In this document: in pieces, positions 19,279 to 35,242 of the stretch
How positions within the stretch are numbered: the stretch's first letter is position 1
Layout: each line of letters opens with the position of its first letter
From: an uncultured SAR116 cluster alpha proteobacterium
Lineage (GTDB): Bacteria > Pseudomonadota > Alphaproteobacteria > Puniceispirillales > Marisalimonadaceae
DNA length: 58,398 nt
Reading direction: 5' to 3'
Assembly: GCA_902537945.1 (NCBI GenBank)
Contig: CACBDG010000013.1
Location: forward strand, 1-58,398
The notes under the pieces: generated by a model
Told to the model about the DNA's origin: nothing
What the model saw: the letters and a program-made list of their open reading frames with translations, nothing else
Database searches by the model: none
Position numbers and translations under genes: made by a program

Positions 19279-19911
19279 TTAATCTTTATTCATATCCTTC
19301 AACAAAACATCAAAGTCACCTTTGTTTTTCCTTAAAATTGACATAGCTTCAGCCTTTTGAGAACTCACTAATGATATACCTTCTATTTCTAAATCAAGAA
19401 TCAAAAATGATCCTGCTTTGTTTGCAGCTAATTTCCATAAAAGATTTACATTAGGCTTTTGTTTATTTGGGTCTTCTATCAAGCCTCTTACATAAACGAG
19501 TTTTTTCCCCCTTTTTTCAGATGTTAAGGGTTTATATTTTAAATTAGCGAGTGTATTAAGATGCTCTTCGATTGACAAAACTATTTGTTTAAGTAAAGCA
19601 TTTTTGTAAAGTTCTTTTTGATTATCTGAAGCTTTTTTCCAAAAACTTCCAGTTGTTGCTTTAGCCATAAAATTAAGGTTGACATATTTTTTTATTAATA
19701 ATTCAATCTTTGAAGATCTTTCGCTTGGTTTAAGATTTATTGTATCAATCGCATGTTTTTGAGCTTCAGAAATCATTTGCTGAACAATAGCTTCACCTTT
19801 TTCTAAATTGTCAGAAAAAGATTTGAACGTGTTAATATTTAAAATGAAAAAAAATAAAAAAGTATAACTTAAATACTTTTTTATTTTTTTATTAATCCAA
19901 AAGTTTTTCAA
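19279..19911 (-). CDS. mlaC: Phospholipid-binding periplasmic protein MlaC
   Basis: MlaC carries phospholipids between the outer-membrane MlaA complex and the inner-membrane MlaFEDB transporter. The 210-residue product starts with a hydrophobic export segment (about 13-32) and continues with a MlaC/Ttg2D-type domain: FMAKATTGSFWKKASDNQKELYKNALLKQI, then YKPLTSEKRGKKLVYVRGLI, WKLAANKAGSFLILDLEIEGISLVSSQKAE. The start overlaps the 3' end of mlaA by 20 bp, so the two are cotranscribed and probably coupled. No mlaFED genes are nearby. Confidence 0.88.
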   Translation of the reverse strand: MKNFWINKKIKKYLSYTFLFFFILNINTFKSFSDNLEKGEAIVQQMISEAQKHAIDTINLKPSERSSKIELLIKKYVNLNFMAKATTGSFWKKASDNQKELYKNALLKQIVLSIEEHLNTLANLKYKPLTSEKRGKKLVYVRGLIEDPNKQKPNVNLLWKLAANKAGSFLILDLEIEGISLVSSQKAEAMSILRKNKGDFDVLLKDMNKD

Positions 19912-20632
19912 ATTCTGAGTCCAAATTATTATTTTTATTATTTATATATTCTTTACCGTAAATATCATTACGTCTATTTTGAAGATAATAAGACCTAATT
20001 TTTATATAAGGGTCAGTTGAAAGATAAATATTATCAATTGTCTTTTGCATTTTACCTCTCTTGTCAACTAAATTAATTGGTATTTCAGCTAAGCTCAAGT
20101 CATTAATTGAGTCAGATGACAAGGTCACTAGATTTTGTTTATCTACAACTGTTCCAGTGAAATCTCTTGTTGTTTTAGGCCCTAGAAAAGGAACCATCAA
20201 AAAAGGACCTTCTGGAAAATTTAAATTTGCCAAAGTTGATCCGAAATCTCTCTTTTTAATTTTAGTATCTCCTTCATCCAAATCATAAAAACCTAATGTA
20301 AGTCCATTTAACATAAATTTTGCAGATGCTAAAAATGTATTTTCCAAATCAGTTTGTAAAACACTATTAATAATAGTGCTTGGTGTATCCATCCATTCTA
20401 AATGATTGCTAATACCTCTTCTTACTTTTGAAGGAACTTTTTTGACATAAGCACTGCTAATAGGAGAAATTATTTTTTTGTCTAAATATTTATTAAATGA
20501 AAAAACATTTCGGTTAAGGGTTTCAAATGGGTCATTATTTTCAGAAAAAGAATTAGAAGTGTTTGAACAACCATTTAAAATAGATAAAATTACAATAAGC
20601 TTTATAAATAAAAAAATACTAATTCTAGTCAT
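19892..20632 (-). CDS. mlaA: Outer-membrane lipid-asymmetry lipoprotein MlaA (VacJ)
   Basis: MlaA removes mislocalised phospholipids from the outer leaflet of the outer membrane. The 246-residue protein has a lipoprotein signal ending in the lipobox LNGC (Cys near 22), then the MlaA domain: NDPFETLNRNVFSFNKYLDK, SNHLEWMDTPSTIINSVLQ, and FGSTLANLNFPEGPFLMVPFLGPKTTRDFTG. I chose the ATG at 20632, which places the signal sequence correctly; another ATG five codons upstream (20647) is possible. The gene overlaps mlaC by 20 bp and diverges from uvrD across 136 bp. Confidence 0.9.
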   Translation of the reverse strand: MTRISIFLFIKLIVILSILNGCSNTSNSFSENNDPFETLNRNVFSFNKYLDKKIISPISSAYVKKVPSKVRRGISNHLEWMDTPSTIINSVLQTDLENTFLASAKFMLNGLTLGFYDLDEGDTKIKKRDFGSTLANLNFPEGPFLMVPFLGPKTTRDFTGTVVDKQNLVTLSSDSINDLSLAEIPINLVDKRGKMQKTIDNIYLSTDPYIKIRSYYLQNRRNDIYGKEYINNKNNNLDSEFEKLLD

Positions 20633-20728
20633 GCAATAAACACTCATTAATCAATTGAAATAATACTTAATTATTATTTATTTATTAATTTTCTACAAGT
20701 TAAACAATCAATATGTTAGAAATATGAT

Positions 20729-20734
20729 TATAAT
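20729..20734 (+). promoter_or_regulatory. Candidate -10 element of the uvrD promoter
   Basis: A perfect TATAAT followed by GTAC sits 35 bp upstream of the uvrD ATG, in the divergent region between mlaA and uvrD. A good -35 is not seen at 16-18 bp. Position relative to the gene is right for a transcription start near 20741. Confidence 0.4.
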
Positions 20735-20768
20735 GTACAAAAATTCTTTATAAGAAAATTTAAAAATT

Positions 20769-23006
20769 ATGACACAGATTTATAATCATCAAGCATATGT
20801 AGACCTTAATGATTCTCAAAAAGAAGCTGTAAAAACCCTTGATGGACCTTTATTAGTACTTTCTGGTGCAGGAACTGGAAAAACCAGAGTTCTTATAGCA
20901 AGATTAGCAAACTTATTGTATAGTAATAAGACTAAGCCATGGAATATTCTTGCTGTCACTTTCACAAACAAAGCAGCAAAAGAAATGAGAACAAGACTTG
21001 AAAGTTTAATTGGCCCATCCGCGAACTCAGTGTGGATGGGCACCTTCCATTCTATAGCAGCTAGAATATTAAGAGAAAATGCAGAAGTTGTTGGTTTAAA
21101 CTCTAATTACACTATTATAACACCAGACGATCAAATTAGGCTTTTAAAACAAATAATGATTGATCAAGATATTGATGTTAAAAAATTTACTCCAAAATCA
21201 ATGTCTAATTTAATTAGTTCCTGGAAAGATAAAGGCTATAAACCAGATGATATAAATCTCTCAGACAATGATTTTTTTGCTAATGGTAAAGCAATAAATA
21301 TATATAAAATGTACCAGTCAAGATTAGTAACTTTAAATTCTGCTGATTTTGGTGATCTGCTCTTATATAATTTAACTATATTTTCAGAACATCCAGATAT
21401 ATTACAAAAATATCAATCTAAAATTTTATATTTTTTAGTCGATGAATATCAAGATACTAATACTATTCAACATTTGTGGCTTAAATTATTTGCAAATAAA
21501 TCTCAAAATATCTGTTGTGTAGGAGATGATGATCAATCTATATATGGTTGGCGTGGTGCACAAGTAGGCAATATTTTAACATTTGCAAAGGATTATACTT
21601 CAGCTAAGGTAATCAAATTAGAAGAAAATTACAGATCAACTGGCCGAATATTAGAAGCTGCTAACAGTATCATTGCTAATAATAAAGAAAGATTAAGTAA
21701 AAAACTTAAAACTTCTTCTGGGGATGGAGACAAAATAGATTTAATTTCTGTCTGGGATGGAGTTGAAGAAGCTAAAAAAACCAGCTTAGAAATTGAAAAT
21801 TTACATTCACTTGGTTTTAGATATGACCAGATAGCTGTTTTAGTTAGAGCAGGGCACCAAACTAGATATTTTGAAGAAAGATTTGTAGATATTGGTATTC
21901 CATATAAAGTAATTGGAGCGAAATTCTACGAACGTTTAGAAATTAGGGATGCTTTAGCTTATTTGAGAGTTGTTCAGCAACTAAACGATGATTTAGCTTT
22001 AGAAAGAATAATAAATGTTCCAAAAAGAGGATTAGGTACCAGTACAACTAGTTTAATACATTCATACGCAAAAAAAAATAATATTTCTTTTTTTTCAGCT
22101 TCTCAAGAATTGTTGTTGACTGATGAGTTAAGACCTAATGTTAAAATAACATTACAAAATTTAATAAATCAATTTATTGACTGGAATAATCATAAAAAAG
22201 AAATTTCTCATACAGACTTGGCTTTAAAAGTATTTGAAGAATCTGGGTATATAGGTCATTGGCAAAATGAAAATTCGATTGAAAGCGAAGGTAGATTAGA
22301 AAATTTAAAAGAGTTAATCAATGCTATGACTGGTTTTGACAACCTGTCAGGATTTTTAGAGCATATATCATTAGTTATGGATGGAGATAATGAAGCTGAA
22401 GCAGGTGAAGTTTCTTTAATGACTTTACACGCTGCTAAGGGACTTGAATTTGATGCTGTTTTTCTACCTGGATGGGAAGAAGGTATGTTCCCAAGCCAGA
22501 GATCTATTGATGAATTAGGCTTATCAGGTTTGGAAGAAGAAAGAAGGTTAGCTTATGTAGGAATTACACGTGCAAAAAAAAGACTTTTTATAACCTTTGC
22601 GGCTAATAGACAAATTCATGGTTTATGGCAAGGATCAATTCCGTCAAGATTTATAAGTGAATTGCCAAAAAAGATTATTAATGAAAATATTGAAGGTAAT
22701 CTGGGAGCAGATGTATCGAGCTATAGTCAAATTGATTTTGACTTATCATCAAACAATTCCTCATATGGGCCAGGATTTATTAGAGCAAAACAGAACGGCA
22801 TCAAAAGTCTTAATGTTTATAAAAATTCTCAATTTGAGAAAAGACTATCTAGCTCGAATTCAAACCTTAGTGTTGGCCAAAGAGTTTTTCATCAAAAATT
22901 TGGTATGGGTCTTATTATTTCCTCAGATGGAGATAAACTGAATATAAATTTTGATAAAGCTGGTGAAAAGAAAGTAGTATCTAGTTTTGTTAAAATAATA
23001 GAATAA
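20769..23006 (+). CDS. uvrD: UvrD/PcrA-type superfamily 1A DNA helicase
   Basis: A 3'-5' helicase for nucleotide excision and mismatch repair. Visible SF1 motifs in order: Q-motif region LNDSQKEAV, motif I GAGTGKTRVL (about 32-41), Ia AVTFTNKAAKEMR, motif II VDEYQDTN, motif III GDDDQSIYGWRGA, motif IV LEENYRS, motif V LMTLHAAKGLEFDAVF, motif VI EEERRLAYVGITRAKKRL. A C-terminal segment VGQRVFHQKFGMG resembles the UvrD tudor-like ribosome/RNAP interaction domain. The 745-residue length is typical. prmA starts 11 bp downstream. Confidence 0.95.
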   Translation: MTQIYNHQAYVDLNDSQKEAVKTLDGPLLVLSGAGTGKTRVLIARLANLLYSNKTKPWNILAVTFTNKAAKEMRTRLESLIGPSANSVWMGTFHSIAARILRENAEVVGLNSNYTIITPDDQIRLLKQIMIDQDIDVKKFTPKSMSNLISSWKDKGYKPDDINLSDNDFFANGKAINIYKMYQSRLVTLNSADFGDLLLYNLTIFSEHPDILQKYQSKILYFLVDEYQDTNTIQHLWLKLFANKSQNICCVGDDDQSIYGWRGAQVGNILTFAKDYTSAKVIKLEENYRSTGRILEAANSIIANNKERLSKKLKTSSGDGDKIDLISVWDGVEEAKKTSLEIENLHSLGFRYDQIAVLVRAGHQTRYFEERFVDIGIPYKVIGAKFYERLEIRDALAYLRVVQQLNDDLALERIINVPKRGLGTSTTSLIHSYAKKNNISFFSASQELLLTDELRPNVKITLQNLINQFIDWNNHKKEISHTDLALKVFEESGYIGHWQNENSIESEGRLENLKELINAMTGFDNLSGFLEHISLVMDGDNEAEAGEVSLMTLHAAKGLEFDAVFLPGWEEGMFPSQRSIDELGLSGLEEERRLAYVGITRAKKRLFITFAANRQIHGLWQGSIPSRFISELPKKIINENIEGNLGADVSSYSQIDFDLSSNNSSYGPGFIRAKQNGIKSLNVYKNSQFEKRLSSSNSNLSVGQRVFHQKFGMGLIISSDGDKLNINFDKAGEKKVVSSFVKIIE

Positions 23007-23017
23007 TTCACTTAGTT

Positions 23018-24021
23018 ATGGATTTGTGGTCAATAAGAATTATTGTAGAAGATAAGTTTAAAGAATTATTTTCTGAATATTTTGAAGATTTAGATGGATA
23101 TTTGTCATCTAGTTTATTTGAAGATAAAGACTTAAACAGCAAATATAATATAGGTAAATCTTATAATTTAATAACGAATAAATTAGGTGAGTTTCATTTA
23201 AATAAATACTGGATATTAGAAATTCTTCTTGAAAAAAAACCTGAAAAAAAAATTATTAATACAAAGTTAAATTTTCTCACTAAACAATTTAAACTTAATA
23301 AATTTTATGATTATAATGAAAAAAGTAATGTTAAAGAATTTTTAAATAAGGTTTATATATCAAAAATTATTAATAAAGATTGGCTAAAAGAAAATAGGTC
23401 ATCATTTCCGCCCATAAATATTGATAACTTTTACATTTATGGTTCTCATATTAAAAAAGAATATTCTGAAAATAAGATACCAATAAAAATAGATGCATCC
23501 TTTGCATTTGGAAGTGGATCTCATGAAACTACAGAGAGTTGCTTAAATTCCTTAACTTATTTATCAAAAATTTATAATCCAAAATCAGTATTAGATTACG
23601 GTTGTGGAACTGGCATTCTTGGAATAGCATCAAAAAAAATTTTTAAAAATAATAAAATTACCTTTGTTGATATAGATATAAATGCGTTAAAACTAACAAA
23701 AAAAAATCTTAGGTTAAATAATATTATTAGCAGACAAATCTTTCTTTCGAAGTCAAACACAATGAAAAATTTCAACAAAAAAAAACATTATGATTTAATT
23801 TTTGCTAATATTCTTTTTGGTCCTCTAAGAAGTTTAGCACCAAGACTTAAATTTATATCAAAACCAAATTCATTTATTATTTTATCAGGGCTTTTAAGTA
23901 ATCAAATCACAAATATAGTAAATATATATAGAATGTTTGGATTTAAATTGAAAAAAAAAATTATTGTAAATGGGTGGGGAACAGTAATAATGAGACGTCA
24001 ATTTTTATTAAAGAGTAAAAT

Positions 24022-24025
<4 letters not shown>
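23018..24025 (+). CDS. prmA: Ribosomal protein L11 methyltransferase PrmA
   Basis: A SAM-dependent methyltransferase of the PrmA type. Key elements are the substrate loop ASFAFGSGSHETTESCL, the SAM motif I VLDYGCGTGILGIASKK, the acidic VDIDINALK, and the catalytic-site NILFGPL. The 335-residue length is slightly above the usual 290-300 because of a Lys/Asn-rich N-terminal domain. The gene is 11 bp after uvrD and its TGA overlaps the TTG start of pepP. Its target, ribosomal protein L11, is inferred from the family. Confidence 0.9.
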
Positions 24026-29499
<5,474 letters not shown>

Positions 29500-29502
29500 T
29501 TT

Positions 29503-30333
29503 TTAATCAAAAATTCTTTTGAGATAATTTGTAATTGAATATTTTGAATTGTTATCTTTAGTAATTTCAAATTTATCTTTAAACAACTCTTTACTCATTT
29601 TTGACCAATTATTATTAGGAAAATTATACTGAAGAAGGGCACTACTTTTTATAGCTTCTTCTTTTAATCCAATTATAATAAGAGCCTCACTTAATCTGTA
29701 CAAAGTTTCTGGTATAGCTGAAGAATTTTGATAATTTTGTAATACTGTCTTAAATCTTTTTATTGAACTTGCAGGAGCACCTTTTTTTAAATAAAACTTT
29801 CCAACATTTAACTCATTTTTAGCGATCAAATTTTTTAAATAAATAATCTTAAGTTTAGAATCTTTTGCATATTTAGAATTAGGATATTTTGAAATAATTA
29901 ATTTAAATGAATTAAGAGCCTTTATTGTTAAACCTGGATCTCTGCCTTCAGTTGAAACTTGTGAATAGTAACACATTGATAACAGATAATGAGCATATTG
30001 CGTCAATTTGCCTTTAGGGTTCATTTCTATAAAACTATTTAATTTTAGTACTGCTTTATCAAGTTTATTATTTTGATAAAGGGAATAGGCTGACATTATT
30101 TCTGATCTAGAAGCTAATGGAGAAAAGGGGTAATTAAGAAAAACGTCGTCGAATTCTGTAATTGCATCTTCAAAGTTACCTTTTTGAAGTGAAATTAGAC
30201 CTTTTGAATAGATTTCATTATCGGATAATTGAGGTGAATTTTCATCTTTGTCAACAGAACTGCAATTTGAAAATAAAAATAAAATTGAAAATATTTGTAA
30301 TATAATCAAATATCTTTTAATAAGATTATTCAT
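29503..30333 (-). CDS. bamD: Outer-membrane assembly lipoprotein BamD
   Basis: BamD is the essential TPR lipoprotein of the BAM complex that inserts beta-barrel proteins. The signal sequence (about 1-25) ends in a lipobox around FSNC, giving a lipidated Cys. Several TPR motifs follow, including SKGLISLQKGNFEDAITEFDDVFLNYPFSP, ALKLNSFIEMNPKG and YAHYLLSMCYY. The 276-residue length fits BamD. Lies between lpxC and recN, as in many alphaproteobacteria. There are 90 bp upstream with no recognised element. Confidence 0.92.
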   Translation of the reverse strand: MNNLIKRYLIILQIFSILFLFSNCSSVDKDENSPQLSDNEIYSKGLISLQKGNFEDAITEFDDVFLNYPFSPLASRSEIMSAYSLYQNNKLDKAVLKLNSFIEMNPKGKLTQYAHYLLSMCYYSQVSTEGRDPGLTIKALNSFKLIISKYPNSKYAKDSKLKIIYLKNLIAKNELNVGKFYLKKGAPASSIKRFKTVLQNYQNSSAIPETLYRLSEALIIIGLKEEAIKSSALLQYNFPNNNWSKMSKELFKDKFEITKDNNSKYSITNYLKRIFD

Positions 30334-30423
30334 AGTATATTTTTCTTAAAAGTGCCTAACGAACTTATTTTATTAATAATAATTAGGTTTGTATATCAAA
30401 AATTGAACTAGTGAAATAAAATA

Positions 30424-31392
30424 TTAAGCTACACAAGTGATATTATCTGAGGTATTTTTGTCACTCGCTAAACTTAAAAAATTATTAGCTTCATTATCAG
30501 AGGTTATATCTTCAATTTTGTAATTATTAGTGTCTTTTAAAACTTCTTTGATAAGTTTCTGGTTTAAATTATGACCAGGAGCAAAACAATCAACAGCTCC
30601 AATTAAAGGCATGCCGAGTAAATAAAAATCGCCTATACAATCCAAAGTTTTATGTTTTACAAATTCTTTTTCTAACCTCAATCCATCAGGATTTAAAATT
30701 TTATATTTGTCAACCACGATAGCATTGTTAAGATTTCCTCCTATTGCTAAGCCAGCTATTCTCATTTTTTCTATATCTTCGTAAAGAGTATAGGTTCTAG
30801 CCATTGATAAACTATTAATGAAATTATCTATTGAATGAGTATAAAGATATTGTGAATGACCTATTATAGTATTAGGATAATTTATAGCGATATTAATTGA
30901 AAGGTTAGTAGATGGAGTAATAGAAATAAATCTATCTCCATCATTCACCTCCACTTTTCTTAAAATTTTAAAGAATTGTTTTTTATGATTTTGTATTTTG
31001 GTACCTACTTTGAGTATTTTCTTAACATACTCATGGGAACTGCCATCTAATGCAGGTAATTCTGGTGAATTGATTTTTACAATGACATTGTCTATATTTA
31101 ACGCGCTAAATGCAGCCATTAAGTGCTCTATAGTAGAAACGGAAACGCCATAAGTATTTTGTATTTTTGTACATAAGCTTGAAACAACAACATTATCAAT
31201 AACACCTCTAATTACATTATTTGATTTTACATCAGTTCTTACAAAAACAATTCCACTATTAACATTGGACGGTTCAATACTCATAGAAACAGCTCGTCCA
31301 TTATGAACCCCAACACCAGAAAAATGAATTTTTCTTTTAAGTGTATTTTGGTTAACGTAATTATAAATATGTGATCTATTGATAAAATTCAT
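30424..31392 (-). CDS. lpxC: UDP-3-O-acyl-N-acetylglucosamine deacetylase
   Basis: LpxC performs the committed zinc-dependent deacetylation in lipid A synthesis. The protein has the N-terminal FSGVGVHNGRAVSM, the first zinc His in STIEHLMAAFSALNIDN, the active-site ELPALDGSS, and the second His plus Asp in FVKHKTLDCIGDFYLLG. The catalytic GAVDCFAPGHNLN is in the C-terminal domain. The 322-residue length includes about 17 extra N-terminal residues. An 81-bp gap separates it from ftsZ, large by the standards of this cluster, so it may have its own promoter. LpxC is an FtsH substrate in other bacteria. Confidence 0.96.
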   Translation of the reverse strand: MNFINRSHIYNYVNQNTLKRKIHFSGVGVHNGRAVSMSIEPSNVNSGIVFVRTDVKSNNVIRGVIDNVVVSSLCTKIQNTYGVSVSTIEHLMAAFSALNIDNVIVKINSPELPALDGSSHEYVKKILKVGTKIQNHKKQFFKILRKVEVNDGDRFISITPSTNLSINIAINYPNTIIGHSQYLYTHSIDNFINSLSMARTYTLYEDIEKMRIAGLAIGGNLNNAIVVDKYKILNPDGLRLEKEFVKHKTLDCIGDFYLLGMPLIGAVDCFAPGHNLNQKLIKEVLKDTNNYKIEDITSDNEANNFLSLASDKNTSDNITCVA

Positions 31393-31473
31393 AATTTATA
31401 CCTTTTCAGTATAAATATAACTCTTTTATATTAAACACAAATCACATATAATTACGAAATATTTCAATCTCTA

Positions 31474-33123
31474 TTAGTTTGCTTGTCTTCTCAGAAAAGC
31501 AGGTATTTCTAATACTTTTTCGTCTATCTCTTCATTTTTTTGTTCTATTTCAGTAAGATCAATTTGGTGATTTAAATGTTCTTTTTTGTCTTCCTTGTTA
31601 AACAAATCAAAGTTTTCAGATTGTGTATCATTTTCTACAATATTTTTCTTTAAATCTAAATTAGTCTCTTTTGTTTCATTATTTTGAGATTTTACATCTT
31701 CTAAATAGTCATCTAAATTTGTTTTCCCTAAATTAAATTCGTCTTTTAAAGGTGTTTCTTTTTCAAGATTTAAATTTGGTTCTAACTTAACTTCATTTAT
31801 ATCATTATTACTATTAAAAAAAGATGAAACGCGATTGAAAAAAGATTGTGGCTTTTGTTGAGTAAATTGATTATTAGGTTTTTCTTCAAAGATTGTTTCC
31901 AGTTCATTTTTTTTGATTTCAGTATTAAATAAATTTTGATCCTCTAAGTTATCAATTTCATGTTTAGAATTTAATTTGCTTATCTCAGCTTCTAAATCAA
32001 TTTGCTTAATATTATCTTCCTCCAAAATTTCCGTTTGATCTTCAATGATTGTTTTTTCAGAATTAATTTGATAATTTTCTGTATTTGGATTTAAATCTGA
32101 GCTATCAGATTTTATTTCGTTCTCATCAAAACTACTAGTATAAACTTTAGTTTCACCAACACTTATACCGGTAGCTACTATAGAAACTTTAATTATTCCT
32201 TCTAAACTATTGTCAATAGAAGATCCAAAAATAATATTTGCATTTTCATCGACTTCATTTCTAATTTTGCTTGCAGCTTCATCTACTTCGAATAAAGCAA
32301 TATCTGGGCCTCCTTGAATATTTAGTAAAATTGACTTTGCTCCCTTTATATTAGTATTATCTAAAAGAGGATTATTGAGGGCTGCTTGTGCGGCGTTCTT
32401 TGCTCTATTCTCTCCTGAACTTTCACCTGTACCCATCATAGCTTTGCCCATATTTCCCATAACAGTTTTAATATCAGCAAAGTCTAAATTTATCATTCCA
32501 GGATTTGTAATTAAATTTGTTATGCCACATATTCCTTGATATAGCACATCATCAGCCATCTTAAAGGCTTCTGCAAAGGTTGTTTTTTCATTAGCAATTT
32601 TAAAAAGGTTTTGATTGGGTATTACTATTAAAGTATCAACATTTTCTTTTAATAAGGATAAACTTTCTTCTGCTACATCCATTCTTTTTTTGCCTTCAAA
32701 ATCAAAGGGTTTAGTTACTACTGCTACGGTTAAAATACCTTTTTCTCTAGCAGCTTTAGCTATAACAGGAGCCGCACCAGAACCAGTACCTCCGCCCATG
32801 CCAGTAGCAATAAATAACATATTTACATCGGACAACTCGGCAATGATCTCTTCAATAGACTCATCTGCGGCTTTTCTTCCAGTTTCTGCATCAGAGCCTG
32901 CTCCAAGTCCTAAAGTTGTGTTTTTCCCAAGCTGTATTTGTCTTGATGTAAGACTTCTTGACAAAGCTTGTCCATCAGTATTAGCTACAATGAAATCAAT
33001 ATTTTCTATATTTTGACTGATCATTGTATTTACTGCATTGCCTCCAGCACCTCCAATTCCAATTACAGATATTTTTGGTTTTGTATCATTTATATTTTCT
33101 GGTATTGTAATATTAAGAGTCAT
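31474..33123 (-). CDS. ftsZ: Cell division GTPase FtsZ with long acidic linker
   Basis: FtsZ polymerises into the division ring. The GTPase core (about 15-335) carries [11 protein letters not shown], the tubulin signature [13 protein letters not shown] and NPLLDN. It is followed by an unusually long, Asn/Glu/Lys-rich linker (about 345-535), and the C-terminal binding peptide [11 protein letters not shown] that recruits FtsA. The 549-residue length versus about 380-400 in E. coli is due to this linker, a known alphaproteobacterial trait. A near-perfect ribosome binding site AAGGAG (33135-33130 on the minus strand) is 6 nt before the ATG, the best in the cluster. The preceding 38-bp gap to ftsA is also larger than most. 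Confidence 0.97.
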   Translation of the reverse strand: MTLNITIPENINDTKPKISVIGIGGAGGNAVNTMISQNIENIDFIVANTDGQALSRSLTSRQIQLGKNTTLGLGAGSDAETGRKAADESIEEIIAELSDVNMLFIATGMGGGTGSGAAPVIAKAAREKGILTVAVVTKPFDFEGKKRMDVAEESLSLLKENVDTLIVIPNQNLFKIANEKTTFAEAFKMADDVLYQGICGITNLITNPGMINLDFADIKTVMGNMGKAMMGTGESSGENRAKNAAQAALNNPLLDNTNIKGAKSILLNIQGGPDIALFEVDEAASKIRNEVDENANIIFGSSIDNSLEGIIKVSIVATGISVGETKVYTSSFDENEIKSDSSDLNPNTENYQINSEKTIIEDQTEILEEDNIKQIDLEAEISKLNSKHEIDNLEDQNLFNTEIKKNELETIFEEKPNNQFTQQKPQSFFNRVSSFFNSNNDINEVKLEPNLNLEKETPLKDEFNLGKTNLDDYLEDVKSQNNETKETNLDLKKNIVENDTQSENFDLFNKEDKKEHLNHQIDLTEIEQKNEEIDEKVLEIPAFLRRQAN

Positions 33124-33129
33124 TGTTTT

Positions 33130-33135
33130 CTCCTT
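33130..33135 (-). promoter_or_regulatory. Strong ribosome binding site of ftsZ
   Basis: AAGGAG read on the minus strand, 6 nt before the ATG at 33123. Most other genes in this window have weak or no Shine-Dalgarno match because they overlap their upstream neighbour, so this site fits a need for high FtsZ output from a shared transcript. Confidence 0.7.
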
Positions 33136-33161
33136 ATTTAGTTGCTGTTTAAATTCAAAAA

Positions 33162-34418
33162 TTATATGTTTTGATCAAACCAATTTCCTACTTTGCCAAA
33201 ATATTTCAATAACCCTACATTTGTTTTATAAGTGTCTATTGTATTTTCTTTTTCTAAACTTTTAACAAGTAAACCTGTTAAACAGGCAAACGTAGGTGTT
33301 TGAACTATCTCTGGCAAATTAATTATACCAATTGGTCTACCAATCCTTACATTAGATTTAAAATAGTTTGATGCTACTTCACGGATATTATTTAGATTTG
33401 CGCCTCCACCACTTAAAATTACTTTATTAATAGAATCTGAATTAAGTTTTGATTGTTTAATTCTTTCTTGAATCAGTTCGAATATTTCCTCAACCCTAGG
33501 TTTGATAATTGCAGTTAGCATTGCTTTTGGAATCTTTTGAGAAACAATATCTCCTTGATCTGAAATTATTGGGATGTCGATATTTATATATTCGTCTGTT
33601 TCGTGGGCGAGACAAGAACCATGTAATATTTTAATTTTTTCTGCATCTTCTGATTTCGTTCCTAGACCTCTAACTATATCACTAGTAATATGTAAACCAC
33701 CAATTGGAATTGAGTCTGAAAAAATTATTTTATTATTTAAGAATACTCCAACACTTGTAATATTTGCCCCAAGATCAATTATTATAGCACCGTTTTTCCT
33801 TTCATCTTGTACCATGGTTGAAATCCCTGATGCTTCAGAAGATATAAAAAAATTTTGAATAGATAAGTGACATAAATTGATGGCGCTGGAAATATTTTTA
33901 ATTACAGATGATTGGCCAAATGTACAACTTATCTCTACAGAGAGCGTGTTTGTAAAGATTCCTAATGGGTTGTCAACTGTAGTATTATTATCAAGATGAT
34001 ATTTAATTACTGAAGAAGATAATAATTCATAGTTATCAATTTCATAGAGATTTTTAAATTTAAGTAGTTTTGAAATATCATTTTTTTCAACTTTTCCATT
34101 TTCTATATTTATCTTGTTTCGAACAATTTTAGTAATTGGCCTGCCACCAGATAGGCTGCAGATAACATTATTAATTGTAAAACCCGCCATTGTTTCAGCA
34201 CCTTCAACTGCACGAGCAATTGAATTGGCAATTTCTTTCATGTCCGTTACATGACCATTTGTCATGCCAAGTGATGCATGTTGCCCAAAACCTAAAGCTC
34301 TTATTTGAACATCATTCGTTTTAACAGAAGATCCAATTAAACATGATACCTTGCTATTACCTACGTCTATTACGGTAAATATATTTTTAGATTTATTTAT
34401 ACTATTCATAACAGTCAT
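33162..34418 (-). CDS. ftsA: Cell division actin-like protein FtsA
   Basis: FtsA tethers FtsZ to the membrane. The 418-residue sequence shows the actin-like phosphate motifs [16 protein letters not shown] near the start and [17 protein letters not shown] in the middle, a 1C-domain segment between them, and [13 protein letters not shown] near the C-terminus. The last residues ([12 protein letters not shown]) form an amphipathic helix suitable for membrane binding. The ATG at 34418 overlaps the ftsQ stop (ATGA). A Met three codons later (34409) is also possible. Confidence 0.95.
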   Translation of the reverse strand: MTVMNSINKSKNIFTVIDVGNSKVSCLIGSSVKTNDVQIRALGFGQHASLGMTNGHVTDMKEIANSIARAVEGAETMAGFTINNVICSLSGGRPITKIVRNKINIENGKVEKNDISKLLKFKNLYEIDNYELLSSSVIKYHLDNNTTVDNPLGIFTNTLSVEISCTFGQSSVIKNISSAINLCHLSIQNFFISSEASGISTMVQDERKNGAIIIDLGANITSVGVFLNNKIIFSDSIPIGGLHITSDIVRGLGTKSEDAEKIKILHGSCLAHETDEYINIDIPIISDQGDIVSQKIPKAMLTAIIKPRVEEIFELIQERIKQSKLNSDSINKVILSGGGANLNNIREVASNYFKSNVRIGRPIGIINLPEIVQTPTFACLTGLLVKSLEKENTIDTYKTNVGLLKYFGKVGNWFDQNI

Positions 34419-35242
34419 GATCTTTTATTTTTAAAAATTAAATTCTTATCTATATTAATCTTAGCGATAATTTTATTGGAATTTCTGAGATCTATTTCTG
34501 TAAGACCAAGATTTAAAATATTAAATTTTTGATGAAGAAATAAAACATTTTTCCACGCTTCTCTTACTTTATTACTTGGCAAACGTATCGTCAGCCCTTG
34601 ATTGAAGTGTATATCCCATCGTCTTTCATTAACGAATGTTAAGGACCATATATTTTTAATGAAATTCTTATCGATATCTAATTTTTTTAAAATTGAATAA
34701 ATATTTTTATGGGCATTATGACCAATTATTATAGGGAGATTATTATTAAAATTATTTAATTTATCATCTGATATTATATCTCCATTTTTAGTAATTAAGT
34801 TATTTCCATACTTATTTTGCCATATTGCTACAGGTTTTTTTTCTATTAATAAGATTTTTATCTTATCAGGATATATTATTTCTATAGATCCTTCTTTTAC
34901 CCAAGTATTTTTTTTAATTTCTTCATAGATTTTTTTAACATTTACACTAAATATATTTATATTATCGTATGTGTGAATTATTTTTAAAATATCTTTTTTA
35001 TCGAGGTTATTTGCACCTTCAATTTCAATATTTTTAATTGTAAAGCCATTATTTACGAAAAATTTATTAACAACCTCAAATTTAGAAAAATTTGTAATGT
35101 TAATAGATTTAAAAAATAAATAAAAACATATGACTGACATTACTAAAATTATTAAAAAGGTTTTAGAAAGAAAATTTTCTGAATTGTTTCTTTTCTTTTT
35201 GCTATTTTTAGAGTCAGCTATGTAAAATCTTGATATTAACAT
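34415..35242 (-). CDS. ftsQ: Divisome protein FtsQ
   Basis: FtsQ is a bitopic inner-membrane protein that links early and late divisome proteins. The 275-residue product has a polar N-terminus, one membrane segment (about 28-50), a POTRA-type domain (IKNIEIEGANNLDKKDILKII), then a beta domain with the WVKEGSIEIIYPDKIKILLIEKKPVAIWQ pattern typical of FtsQ. Overlaps ddl by 7 bp upstream and ftsA by 4 bp downstream. The sequence is divergent, but position and architecture make the call safe. Confidence 0.9.
   Translation of the reverse strand: MLISRFYIADSKNSKKKRNNSENFLSKTFLIILVMSVICFYLFFKSINITNFSKFEVVNKFFVNNGFTIKNIEIEGANNLDKKDILKIIHTYDNINIFSVNVKKIYEEIKKNTWVKEGSIEIIYPDKIKILLIEKKPVAIWQNKYGNNLITKNGDIISDDKLNNFNNNLPIIIGHNAHKNIYSILKKLDIDKNFIKNIWSLTFVNERRWDIHFNQGLTIRLPSNKVREAWKNVLFLHQKFNILNLGLTEIDLRNSNKIIAKINIDKNLIFKNKRS

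Noticed and set aside
22657-22941. 94-codon ORF within the 3' end of uvrD
   Set aside because: Out-of-frame shadow of the UvrD C-terminal domain with no start context or motif.
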